From: an uncultured Prevotellaceae bacterium
Lineage (GTDB): Bacteria; Bacteroidota; Bacteroidia; Bacteroidales; Bacteroidaceae
Direction: 5' to 3'
DNA length: 15,243 bases
Assembly: GCA_902800435.1 (NCBI GenBank)
Contig: CADCEQ010000053.1
Location: 1-15,243, forward strand
The translations under genes were made by a program, and so were the position numbers. Of the stretch, positions 5,988 to 13,307 are shown piece after piece. The notes beneath the pieces were generated by a model. That model saw nothing but the letters and a program-made list of their open reading frames with translations. It ran no database searches and was not told the origin of the DNA. Every line of letters starts with the position of its first letter. The stretch's first letter is position 1.

Positions 5988-7394
5988 ATGAAGCAGTTTA
6001 ACGATGCAAACTTCGTTCTCGAGACCCAGACGGCTCAGGACCTGTATCACAACCATGCGGCCAAGATGCCCATCATCGACTATCACTGTCACCTCATCCC
6101 CGAGATGGTGGCCAACGACCATCGTTTCAAGTCAATCACCGAGCTGTGGTTGGGTGGCGACCACTATAAATGGCGCGCCATGCGCACGAACGGCATCGAC
6201 GAGAAGTACTGCACGGGCAAGGACACCACGGACTGGGAGAAGTTTGAGAAGTGGGCCGAGACGGTGCCCTACACCTTCCGCAACCCCCTGTACCACTGGA
6301 CGCACCTGGAGCTGAAGACCGCCTTCGGCATCGAGAAGCAGCTCTCTCCGAAGACCGCCCGCGAGATCTTCGACGAGTGCAACGAGAAGTTGAAGCAGCC
6401 CGAGTTCTCTGCCCGTGGACTGATGAAGCACTACCACGTGGAGTGCGTCTGCACCACCGACGATCCCGTGGACGACCTGCACAACCACATCGAGTATGCC
6501 AAGCACAAGGCAGACGACGACCCGATGATGATTCCCGCCTGGCGCCCCGACAAGGCCATGAACATCGAGAAGCCCGAGTTCTCGAAATACGTGGAGCAGC
6601 TGGCTCAGGTGAGCGGCACGGAGATCAACAAGTTCGCCGATATGGTCGACGCCCTGCAGAAGCGCCACGACTTCTTCGCCGCCAACGGCTGCAAGCTCTC
6701 TGACCACGGCATCGAGGAGTTCTACGACGAGGAGTACACCGACTCGCAGATCGAGACCATCTTCGCGAAGGCCATGCGCGGCCAGCAGCTGTCGAACGAG
6801 GAGGTGCGCCAGTTCAAGAACTGCTTCCTCACCGTGATGGCAGAGATGGATGCCGATGCCGACTGGACACAGCAGTTCCACTATGGTGCCATCCGCGACA
6901 ACAATACGGCGATGTACAACCAGCTCGGCCCCGACACGGGCTTCGATTCGATCGGTGAGTTCAACACCGCCAAGGCCATGTCGAAGTTCCTCAACAAACT
7001 GAACATGAAGGGTAAGCTCACTCGTACCATATTGTATACGCTGAATCCCTGCGCCAACGAGGTCATCGCCACGATGCTCGGCAACTTCCAGGGCGGCGAG
7101 CCGGGAAAGATACAGTTCGGTTCGGGCTGGTGGTTCAACGACCAGATGGACGGCATGATCCGCCAGATGAACGCCCTGTCGGTGCTCGGTCTGCTGAGCC
7201 GCTTCGTGGGCATGCTCACCGACAGCCGTTCGTTCCTGAGCTATCCGCGCCACGAGTACTTCCGCCGCATTCTCTGCAACATCCTCGGCAACGACGTGGA
7301 GAAAGGCTTGCTGCCCGCAGACATGGAGATACTGGGGCGCATGGTGGAGGACATCTCGTACAACAATGCCCGCCGCTACTTCAAGTTCTATTAA
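5988..7394 (+). CDS. uxaC: Glucuronate (uronate) isomerase
   Basis: Converts D-glucuronate to D-fructuronate and D-galacturonate to D-tagaturonate, the first step of hexuronate catabolism in the cytoplasm. At 468 residues it matches the family length. IIDYHCHL at residues 29-36 supplies the HxH metal-site pair of the amidohydrolase-like barrel. Other family blocks are visible: HLELKTAFGI, CTTDDP, NGCKLSDHG, GPDTGFDSIGEFN, TILYTLNP, GWWFNDQ and the C-terminal LVEDIS-like segment before RRYFKFY. The start ATG is 38 bases after the promoter and gives the expected N-terminus. No other uronate gene (uxuA, uxuB, kdgK) lies in the window, so it stands alone here, divergent from ansA. A hairpin at 7444-7474 follows it. 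Confidence 0.97.
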   Translation: MKQFNDANFVLETQTAQDLYHNHAAKMPIIDYHCHLIPEMVANDHRFKSITELWLGGDHYKWRAMRTNGIDEKYCTGKDTTDWEKFEKWAETVPYTFRNPLYHWTHLELKTAFGIEKQLSPKTAREIFDECNEKLKQPEFSARGLMKHYHVECVCTTDDPVDDLHNHIEYAKHKADDDPMMIPAWRPDKAMNIEKPEFSKYVEQLAQVSGTEINKFADMVDALQKRHDFFAANGCKLSDHGIEEFYDEEYTDSQIETIFAKAMRGQQLSNEEVRQFKNCFLTVMAEMDADADWTQQFHYGAIRDNNTAMYNQLGPDTGFDSIGEFNTAKAMSKFLNKLNMKGKLTRTILYTLNPCANEVIATMLGNFQGGEPGKIQFGSGWWFNDQMDGMIRQMNALSVLGLLSRFVGMLTDSRSFLSYPRHEYFRRILCNILGNDVEKGLLPADMEILGRMVEDISYNNARRYFKFY

Positions 7395-7443
7395 GCGTGT
7401 GCAGAAAAGCTAAAATGAAATAGTCGTCAACAGCGCTACACCG

Positions 7444-7474
7444 GAGAGGGGTGAACGGAATGTTCATCCCTCTC
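7444..7474 (+). terminator. Hairpin downstream of uxaC
   Basis: Arms 7444-7456 and 7462-7474 pair over 13 bases with one G-T wobble around the loop GGAAT. It begins 49 bases after the uxaC stop. Only TTG follows the stem rather than a T-run, so it may act as a transcript-stabilising or weak termination structure. Confidence 0.5.
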
Positions 7475-7513
7475 TTGATGGTGCTGCTGTGACTTAGTAA
7501 GGGTAAGAAAGAA

Positions 7514-7885
7514 ATGATGAGATAGATTCTGAACTGGGTGCTCGCCGCCACCTTCATCTGCGGCTCAAGTGTATTTACCGCTTGTTCGAACAACGACGCC
7601 CCTGAAACCCCGCCATCGCAAGACGAGGTGGAAGAGCAGCTGCAGAAGATGACGTTGCGCGAGAAGGTGGGACAGCTGTTCTATGTACGCCCGGAGTGCC
7701 TCGACACCACCATCCACTTCAATCAACCCAGCGGCATTGACGGCAGCACCGATGACATCAAGGAAATCAAGATGCAGGCCTTCGACGCCGTGGTCAAGGC
7801 CGTAGAGGACGGCAGGCTCACCGAGCAGCGCATCGACGAGAGCGTGCGCCGCGTGTTGAAGCTTAAGAAGCAAATGGGCCGATAA
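7514..7885 (+). pseudogene. Relic of a GH3 beta-N-acetylhexosaminidase/glucosidase-like lipoprotein
   Basis: Reading from the ATG at 7514 gives M-M-R and then TAG at 7523-7525, followed in the same frame by ILNWVLAATFICGSSVFTAC. That is a clear lipoprotein signal peptide with the lipobox Cys, now cut off by a nonsense codon; the longest open part starts only at GTG 7538. The mature part begins like a GH3 enzyme (LQKMTLREKVGQLFYVRPE) and ends like the C-terminus of a GH3 catalytic domain (AFDAVVKAVEDGRLTEQRID, then VRRVLKLKK). The 250-300 residues expected between them, including the barrel and nucleophile region, are missing, yet the frame is kept across the junction near 7715-7770. It is therefore an internally deleted, start-damaged gene. 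Catalysis is not possible; a residual small product from GTG 7538 cannot be excluded. No promoter was seen in front. Confidence 0.75.
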
Positions 7886-7899
7886 ATCATTCTTGATCA

Positions 7900-7934
7900 A
7901 AGGACACAGAAGGGTCAGGCACTTCTGTGTCCTT
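7900..7934 (+). terminator. Strong hairpin after the GH3 relic
   Basis: Perfect 13-base stem (AAGGACACAGAAG 7900-7912 with its complement 7922-7934) and a nine-base loop, starting 14 bases after the relic's stop. GTTTGGCTTCATT follows, only modestly T-rich. A good terminator candidate for the former GH3 gene. Confidence 0.6.
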
Positions 7935-8002
7935 GTTTGGCTTCATTGTAAAACTGTAAACCAGATGATAGTTTCAAAAAAGCCCTGTCGTCCTAAGAAT
8001 TT

Positions 8003-8034
8003 CCCTGAAACGCTTGTGCGTTTCGGGGATTTTT
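8003..8034 (+). terminator. Intrinsic-terminator-like hairpin merged with the next promoter
   Basis: CCCTGAAACGC (8003-8013) pairs with GCGTTTCGGGG (8018-8028), with one T-G wobble and the loop TTGT, and is followed by ATTTTT. It is the best classical terminator shape in the window. It occupies the -33 region of the promoter that drives the pseudouridine synthase. Confidence 0.65.
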
Positions 8035-8044
8035 CGTACTTTTG
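8013..8044 (+). promoter_or_regulatory. Promoter of the pseudouridine synthase gene
   Basis: CTTG (8013-8016), then 20 bases, then TACTTTTG (8037-8044), an exact TAnnTTTG element. The gene's ATG follows 24 bases later. The upstream box lies inside the terminator-like stem-loop. Confidence 0.75.
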
Positions 8045-8067
8045 CACACTGATTCGTTATATAAGGA

Positions 8068-8970
8068 ATGAATATGAGATATAACTCTGATTATAAGCAA
8101 GAGGGCGACTACTCGCACTATACGGTGGAAGAGCCTATGCCGCTGCTGGAGTGGCTGCTGAAGAATGTCGGGCAGACACGCTCGAAGATCAAGGCCACGC
8201 TGCAGGGACGGGGCATCAAGGTGAACGGCAAGACCGTCTCGCAGTTCGACTTCGCGCTGAAGCCTGGGATGAAGGTGTCGGTGAGCAACACCAAGCGCAA
8301 TCAGAGGGGCTTCAAGAGCCGTTGGTTGAAGATCGTGTACGAAGACAAGTGGCTCATCGTGGTGGAGAAGGAGGCAGGCATCCTGTCGATGGCTGCCGGG
8401 CACTCAAGCCTGAACGTGAAGTCGGTGCTCGACGACTATTTCAAGAAATCGCGGCAGAAGTGCAGCGCGCATGTCGTGCACCGGCTGGACCGCGACACCA
8501 GCGGGCTGATGGTCTATGCCAAGGACATGGAGACAGAGCAGGTGCTGGAGCACCACTGGCACGAGATCGTCTACGACCGCCGCTATGTGGCCGTCTGCTC
8601 GGGTGAGATGGAGCAGGACGAAGGCACCATCGCCAACTGGCTGAAGGACAACAAGGCCTACGTGACCTATTCGTCGCCTGTGGACAACGGCGGGAAGTAT
8701 GCTGTGACACACTTCCACGTGACCGCCCGCACGACAGAGCACTCGTTGGTGGAGTTCAAGCTTGAGACCGGCCGTAAGAACCAGATACGCGTGCATGCCG
8801 CCGACATGGGGCATCCCGTCTGCGGCGATCCGAAATACGGCAATGGTGACGACCCGCTGCACCGGCTGTGCCTGCATGCCTGGCTCCTATGCTTCAACCA
8901 TCCGGTGACCGGAGAGCCTATGGAGTTTGAGACACCTGTACCAACTGCATTCAGAAAACTGTTCAAATGA
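8068..8970 (+). CDS. RluA-family RNA pseudouridine synthase
   Basis: Isomerises specific uridines in rRNA (or tRNA) to pseudouridine. Residues about 24-75 are an S4 RNA-binding domain (LLEWLLKNVGQTRSKIKATL, then GIKVNGKTV). The catalytic domain follows: WLIVVEKEAGILSM, the family signature HRLDRDTSGLMVYAKD at 138-153 with Asp141 as the expected catalytic residue, then GRKNQIRVHAADMGHPVCGD near residues 230-250. The 300-residue length is typical of RluA/RluC/RluD-type enzymes. Which uridines are modified cannot be read from sequence, so no symbol is given. ATG at 8068 is chosen over ATG at 8074 only because it is first; both suit. The stop overlaps the ATG of the next small gene, indicating coupled translation. 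Confidence 0.95.
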   Translation: MNMRYNSDYKQEGDYSHYTVEEPMPLLEWLLKNVGQTRSKIKATLQGRGIKVNGKTVSQFDFALKPGMKVSVSNTKRNQRGFKSRWLKIVYEDKWLIVVEKEAGILSMAAGHSSLNVKSVLDDYFKKSRQKCSAHVVHRLDRDTSGLMVYAKDMETEQVLEHHWHEIVYDRRYVAVCSGEMEQDEGTIANWLKDNKAYVTYSSPVDNGGKYAVTHFHVTARTTEHSLVEFKLETGRKNQIRVHAADMGHPVCGDPKYGNGDDPLHRLCLHAWLLCFNHPVTGEPMEFETPVPTAFRKLFK

Positions 8971-9122
8971 TGGAGAATCTCGGATATTATGCTGCGATGC
9001 TCGCAGCGATCGTCATCGCCTTCCTGATCATCAAGAGGGTGGTGTCGTGTGTGGTGCGATCGGTAGTGACAATCGTCCTGATCGCCGTACTGGCATACAT
9101 CTATTATATGTATCTCAGGTAG
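8967..9122 (+). CDS. 51-residue predicted membrane protein
   Basis: The ATG at 8967 overlaps the TGA of the pseudouridine synthase gene (ATGA), with a second in-frame ATG directly behind it. The product reads MMENLGYYAAMLAAIVIAFL, a short basic IIKRVVSCVVRS link, then VVTIVLIAVLAYIYYMYLR. That is one or two transmembrane helices with a positive hinge. The TAG stop is at 9120-9122, only 17 bases from the end of the convergent HD gene. I do not recognise a family. The coupled start and the clean hydrophobic pattern argue that it is a real gene expressed together with the pseudouridine synthase. Confidence 0.75.
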   Translation: MMENLGYYAAMLAAIVIAFLIIKRVVSCVVRSVVTIVLIAVLAYIYYMYLR

Positions 9123-9139
9123 GTTAAAGGTCACACATA

Positions 9140-9778
9140 TTAAGACGGACCTATTTCTGCATAGATCCTCTCGAACTCCTTTCTGAGTTCGGCAGGCTGG
9201 GCAATGAGGTTACGCAAATCGTTCAGGCGCCTGGCATTGGGCGAGTTGGGTATCCACAGGCGGATGTAGCCTTCTTTCGAGTATTTGTTGTCCATGTGCT
9301 CCTTGAAGCGCTTCCACTGCCCTTCGTGGTCGAGCTCCGGATAGTTGGCGAGCCCGAACTGTATGGTGCGGCGGATGACGATGCCGACGTCGAGGTCGCG
9401 ATCGGCTTCGGCCACGATCTTACCGTAGATGCTGCGTGGGGTGTGGGATGCCGACGCACGGTGGTCTTCGACGGCCTCGCGCATGACCTGGATCTGCTCG
9501 GCTGAGAACCACTTCCGCAGACGGGCATCGCTGGCGAGGATCTTGCCGCCGGTGATGTGATGGACGGCACGGGGCCCCGACATGCCGAGGTCGTGGTAGG
9601 CGGCGATGGCGTAGACCATGTTGATGTCGGCACCGGTGGTCTTGACCAGTTCCAGGGAGTGGCGGATGACGCGGGTGACGTGCTCCATGTTGTGAGCGGC
9701 GTCGAAGGCAGCGTACTGAGGCAGGATCTTCGTCTCAATGAACTCTACTAAATCCAGGCTTGGGGTGTTTTGTATCAT
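9140..9778 (-). CDS. HD-domain metal-dependent phosphohydrolase
   Basis: A 212-residue cytoplasmic protein of the HD superfamily. The metal-site pattern is visible: His29 and His33 in AAHNMEHVTRV, the His62-Asp63 doublet in AAYHDLGM, Asp105-His106 in EAVEDHR, and the acidic stretch AEADRDLD at about 123-130. The C-terminal half (NNKYSKEGYIRLW-like helix, then the RRLNDLRNLIAQP region) is family-specific, and I cannot name the substrate; nucleotides or phosphorylated small molecules are typical for HD enzymes. No signal peptide or partner domain is present. The start ATG lies about 20 bases after its TACATTTG promoter element. It is divergent from menA and convergent with the small membrane protein gene. 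Confidence 0.88.
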   Translation of the reverse strand: MIQNTPSLDLVEFIETKILPQYAAFDAAHNMEHVTRVIRHSLELVKTTGADINMVYAIAAYHDLGMSGPRAVHHITGGKILASDARLRKWFSAEQIQVMREAVEDHRASASHTPRSIYGKIVAEADRDLDVGIVIRRTIQFGLANYPELDHEGQWKRFKEHMDNKYSKEGYIRLWIPNSPNARRLNDLRNLIAQPAELRKEFERIYAEIGPS

Positions 9779-9795
9779 AAAAAGTTGGGTTTATG

Positions 9796-9831
9796 CTTGC
9801 AAATGTACGAAATTCTGCGTACTTTTGCAAA
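9796..9831. promoter_or_regulatory. Interlocked palindromic promoters of the HD gene and menA
   Basis: Plus strand: CTTG 9796-9799, 20 bases, TACTTTTG 9820-9827. Minus strand: TTTG (9828-9831), 20 bases, TACATTTG (9800-9807). Both are full promoters occupying the same 36 bases, and the arms 9798-9810 and 9819-9831 form a 13-base inverted repeat with one mismatch. Only one polymerase could bind at a time. Confidence 0.8.
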
Positions 9832-9849
9832 TAAAAACGAGAAAATGTG

Positions 9850-10761
9850 ATGGAAGAGACGAGAATTGAGACAAATTCGCTGAAAGCGTGGCTGCTAGCA
9901 GCCCGACCCAAGACGTTGTCGGGGGCTGCTGTGCCGGTGATGATAGGTGTGGCGCTGGCATGGACCGATGCCAAGATGTACGATGGCGACGTGTTCAGCT
10001 GGACGGCAGCCCTTCTGTGTCTGCTGTTCTCCTTTGCCATGCAGATCGATGCCAACTTCATCAACGACTTCTTCGACTTCGTGAATGGTGCCGACGACGT
10101 GGAGACCCGTCTGGGGCCTCGCCGTGCCTGTGCTCAGGGATGGGTGACGCTCGACGCGATGAAGCGGGCCATTGCCGCCACCACCTGTCTGGCATGTATC
10201 ATCGGCCTGCCGCTGGCTTGGTACGGAGGCATGGAGATGATCTTCGTCGGGGGACTGTGCGTGGTGTTCGCTTTCCTATATACGACATTCTTCTCGTATC
10301 AGGGACTCGGCGACCTGCTGGTGCTCGTGTTCTTCGGACTGGTGCCGGTGTGCTGTACGTACTACGTCCAGCTGCACACGGTCACGTGGCAGGTGTTCCT
10401 CGCCTCGCTGGCATGCGGACTGGTGATCGATGCGCTCCTGATCGTGAACAACTTCCGCGACCGCGATAACGACCGTTTATCGGGCAAGCAGACGATCATC
10501 GTGCGCTTGGGGCCGGAGGCCGGACTGCAGCTCTATCTGGGAGTAGGGGTAGGCGCCATGATCCTGGGCGGCACCTTCTGGATGAACGGTCATCTGCTGG
10601 CAACACTGTTCCCCTTGCTGTATTTTGTCCTTCATGTGTTCACCTATCTGAAGATCAAGCGCATTTATCAGGGCAAGGCACTGAACATGTGTCTTGGCGA
10701 GACGGCGAGAAACATCTTCATCTACGGTCTCTGCGTCAGTATCGGACTGTTGCTTTTCTAA
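9850..10761 (+). CDS. menA: 1,4-dihydroxy-2-naphthoate polyprenyltransferase
   Basis: Membrane UbiA-family enzyme that joins a polyprenyl chain to 1,4-dihydroxy-2-naphthoate, giving demethylmenaquinone in menaquinone synthesis. The first diphosphate/Mg site NDFFDFVNGADD is at about residues 72-83 and the second, NNFRDRDNDRLSGK, at about 200-213. AARPKTLSGAAVPV near the N-terminus is a MenA hallmark. Around eight hydrophobic segments fit the all-helical UbiA fold, and about 303 residues is normal. ATG at 9850 is preferred over the GTG at 9847. The rest of the men pathway is not in the window. Its TAA (10759-10761) overlaps the convergent porin stop by three bases. Confidence 0.95.
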   Translation: MEETRIETNSLKAWLLAARPKTLSGAAVPVMIGVALAWTDAKMYDGDVFSWTAALLCLLFSFAMQIDANFINDFFDFVNGADDVETRLGPRRACAQGWVTLDAMKRAIAATTCLACIIGLPLAWYGGMEMIFVGGLCVVFAFLYTTFFSYQGLGDLLVLVFFGLVPVCCTYYVQLHTVTWQVFLASLACGLVIDALLIVNNFRDRDNDRLSGKQTIIVRLGPEAGLQLYLGVGVGAMILGGTFWMNGHLLATLFPLLYFVLHVFTYLKIKRIYQGKALNMCLGETARNIFIYGLCVSIGLLLF

Positions 10762-13121
10762 TTGTAGAAATTCCACGACACACCGAGGTGGAGCACCGAA
10801 CCATTGGTGGGGTAGTGGGGAGTGAGGAACTGCATGCGGCTGCCAGACTTGGCATTCACGTGGCTCATCATGACGAAGAAGCGCACACCCTTCAGCACGA
10901 AATTGGCATAGGCGTCGACGAAGGGATAGCCGCCCAGCTCAATGCGGCTGGCTTCGTTCTGCTGAATGGCAAACTGGTTGAGCGCCGGGCAGAAGTCAGG
11001 GGCGTAGTATTTGCTGAACCAGACGGCATCGGCTCCCAGCTCTACGCCAAGCACCTTCGCGATCTTGAATTTCAGGTAGAGGTTCGAGAATACATTCAGC
11101 TGCGGCAACGGGAGGGCATCCTTGTTGCTGGAGTTCTGGTAGGTGATGATATTCTCCCAGTTCAACGGGCCGAGACGGAAGTTCTGTTGCAGCTGGGCCA
11201 TCATGACGTTGATATTGCCTGAGGCCTGATGCACGCTGGCAGTCATGTTGGTGCGTCCGTTGGTCGTGGCGTCGTAGCTCATGCCGAAGTAGGTGTAGTT
11301 CTGAATCTCTTCGATACCCACGCGCAGGGTGGTCTTTGTCTTCTCGTAGGAGAAGACGCCCTCGATACGGGTGCGCGTCTCGGCCGAGAGGTCGTTGTCC
11401 CACCACAGGTGCTTGGAGTGGTATTTTGTCTGGAAGAACACCGGCAGGTCGCGGTGGAAATAGGCATTGGCAGCCAAGCGCACCGTGTCTCCCCATAGCG
11501 GGAAGTTCAAGTCGGTGTTGAAGTCCACGTGCAGCTGTCCGGCATCGGCTCCTGCTATCCATGTCTCTGCAGCGAGGTTGAAATGGAGGGTGCGTCCTTG
11601 CGTCTTGCTGATCACACCGCCGATGGAGACGTTGTGTTCGTTCCATTTCGACTGATAGGCCACGCTGTTGAGGGTGTCGGGCATCTCGAAGGTACGGTAT
11701 TCGTGGCTGATGAACGCCTTCAGGCCTGCCTTCATGTATTTGTTGAAGCCTTCGAGCAGTCCGAGGCCGAGGACGTTCTTGATCTGACGGTGGTTGAACT
11801 GGTCGTAGATCGAGTCGTTGCCGTAGGTGGTGCCCTGTTTGTAATAGGTGTCCTTGTAATAGTCCGTCGGGGTGAGATAAGCCTGGTGTATGCGGCGGTA
11901 GTTGTTGAACTCGAAGGTATGGAAGATGCTGGTGACGGGCACGAACTCATCCTTCATCGTGGCGTCGATGGAGTCCTGGATGGCCTGTGCTCGTGTCAGG
12001 CTGTCGAGGGTCGCCTGGTCTTCAATCTTGATGCGGGTGGTGTCGGCAGCCAGTGTCAGTGAGTCAGCGACGGCCTTAGGTTCCGAGCCCATGATCTTCG
12101 CACCGTCGGGGCGCCCCATGGGCATGGCATCCGGTTTCTTTCGCGTGTCAGGTGAGCGCATATCGCCAGTCAGCTCTTTCTCTTCCTTCTCCTTCTTGGA
12201 TTCCTTGGCAAATTGCCGGGCCTTGATCTCCTCCTCCGTCATCGGCACTTTCCGGTAGAAACCGATGTTGTAGCGATGGGTGAGGAACAGGTGCTGGTGG
12301 TCGTTGCGGTTCCAGTTGCTGTTGAGCACGGTGGGTATCTCGTTCTCGGAGAAGTCCTCGGAGAACGATTCCGGGTGGGTAATGTAGTTGTCGTCGGTGA
12401 TACCGCCGTTTTCGGTGGCTTTCTGGTGGGCGGTGTTGAAGAACACGTGGAGGTTGTATTTGTCACCAGTATAGGAACCGAAGAGTGTGGCGTTGAAATG
12501 TGAGATCCCCTGGCTGCTGTAGTAGCCGCGGCCGTAGGTATAGTCGAGGTCGAAGCCGAAATTGGTGTTCTTGTTGGCATTGACGGCAAACTTGGCATCG
12601 ATATGGTCCTCACCATTGGTCTTGTCGCCGCAGTTGTCGTACAGGATGTTGGTGAAGGGGGAATAGGTGTTCATGAAGTGGAAGGTGTCTGGCCGTTTCG
12701 TCACGAAGCCGTAGGGTTGTGAAAAGAAGAACTCCTCGGTCTTTTCACGGTTGAAGAAGATACGGCTGAGACGTGCGGAGTAGTTGTTGCCGGTGTGGTT
12801 GTACTCGCCGTAACGCCCACTGTTGAAGGTGGTGTTCATGAAGAGGTGGTGCACGGTGTCGGGCTCCACGGGTGTCATGTCGCCTGTAGTGCGGTCGATG
12901 GTCCACGTGTGGAATCCCTTGGGAATCTCCTTGTTCCTGGTCGTGTCGTTGTTGTGCTTGTTGAAATTCTCGCTGCGCTGGGTGATGTTGCCCTCAGCGT
13001 CTATCTCGTTGTAGACGTCCTGGGCCTTAACGACTGAAGGTGACAAGTGAAATGCGAAGACCAGCGGCAGCCATCTCTGCCAGCAAAGTCTTCTACACCT
13101 TATTATTAATTGTCCACTCAT
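10758..13121 (-). CDS. Putative outer-membrane porin (Porin_10-like family)
   Basis: A 787-residue outer-membrane beta-barrel candidate. The N-terminus has a basic stretch then WLPLVFAFHLSPSVVKAQ, a signal peptide ending before DVYNEIDAEG. The next part (IPKGFHTWTIDRTTGD, FNSGRYGEYNHTGNNYSARL, YDNCGDKTNGEDHIDAKFAV) matches the Bacteroidota 'putative porin' family as I know it. Alternating aromatic/polar strands run to a C-terminal WNFYN, typical of barrel assembly signals. Around residues 305-395 there is a charged, low-complexity insert (KESKKEKEEKE, then a Pro/Asp/Thr-rich part), probably an exposed or periplasmic loop. ATG at 13121 is chosen over the GTG at 13124. The gene starts 12 bases after the 57-residue membrane protein gene, suggesting a shared transcript. 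The transported solute is unknown. Confidence 0.85.
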   Translation of the reverse strand: MSGQLIIRCRRLCWQRWLPLVFAFHLSPSVVKAQDVYNEIDAEGNITQRSENFNKHNNDTTRNKEIPKGFHTWTIDRTTGDMTPVEPDTVHHLFMNTTFNSGRYGEYNHTGNNYSARLSRIFFNREKTEEFFFSQPYGFVTKRPDTFHFMNTYSPFTNILYDNCGDKTNGEDHIDAKFAVNANKNTNFGFDLDYTYGRGYYSSQGISHFNATLFGSYTGDKYNLHVFFNTAHQKATENGGITDDNYITHPESFSEDFSENEIPTVLNSNWNRNDHQHLFLTHRYNIGFYRKVPMTEEEIKARQFAKESKKEKEEKELTGDMRSPDTRKKPDAMPMGRPDGAKIMGSEPKAVADSLTLAADTTRIKIEDQATLDSLTRAQAIQDSIDATMKDEFVPVTSIFHTFEFNNYRRIHQAYLTPTDYYKDTYYKQGTTYGNDSIYDQFNHRQIKNVLGLGLLEGFNKYMKAGLKAFISHEYRTFEMPDTLNSVAYQSKWNEHNVSIGGVISKTQGRTLHFNLAAETWIAGADAGQLHVDFNTDLNFPLWGDTVRLAANAYFHRDLPVFFQTKYHSKHLWWDNDLSAETRTRIEGVFSYEKTKTTLRVGIEEIQNYTYFGMSYDATTNGRTNMTASVHQASGNINVMMAQLQQNFRLGPLNWENIITYQNSSNKDALPLPQLNVFSNLYLKFKIAKVLGVELGADAVWFSKYYAPDFCPALNQFAIQQNEASRIELGGYPFVDAYANFVLKGVRFFVMMSHVNAKSGSRMQFLTPHYPTNGSVLHLGVSWNFYN

Positions 13122-13133
13122 CACTCTTCGCTT

Positions 13134-13307
13134 TTATTTCATCATGCGTAATGATGATTCGGCAATCTTTATCACCATCGAGATCAGGATGATGTACAGT
13201 CCCGTCATGTGGCGTTCTTCGTTTTTGGATAGGAAGAGGATGACTCCGATGACGGCCAACACCATGAAGATGATGTTCAGCCAGTTGCGTATCTTGTCCT
13301 TGTTCAT
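13134..13307 (-). CDS. 57-residue predicted membrane protein
   Basis: The ATG (13305-13307) follows the TAG of the DUF4468 gene with no base between, and the TAA (13134-13136) lies 12 bases before the porin start. The product begins MNKDKIRNWLNIIFMVLAVI, continues GVILFLSKNEERHMTGLYII and ends LISMVIKIAESSLRMMK. It has two hydrophobic helices joined by a charged KNEERH turn. I do not recognise a named family. Its zero-gap position in a packed envelope operon supports a real gene. Confidence 0.8.
   Translation of the reverse strand: MNKDKIRNWLNIIFMVLAVIGVILFLSKNEERHMTGLYIILISMVIKIAESSLRMMK

Noticed and set aside
6132..7253. Long minus-strand frame of 373 codons opposite uxaC
   Set aside because: It is antisense to a well-conserved isomerase, rich in Leu/Val/His/Arg low-complexity sequence, and has no promoter. 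It is a codon-bias shadow.
7430..7495. Small hydrophobic ORF ending GMFIPLLMVLL after uxaC
   Set aside because: The peptide is produced by the arms of the stem-loop, there is no convincing start, and the hairpin explains the sequence better.
10758..10761. Overlapping stops of menA and the porin gene as a sign of damage
   Set aside because: A tail-to-tail overlap of a few bases at CTAA is common between convergent genes, and both C-termini look normal.
11529..12062. Plus-strand frame opposite the porin gene
   Set aside because: Antisense to a gene with clear family features; no promoter or recognisable domain.
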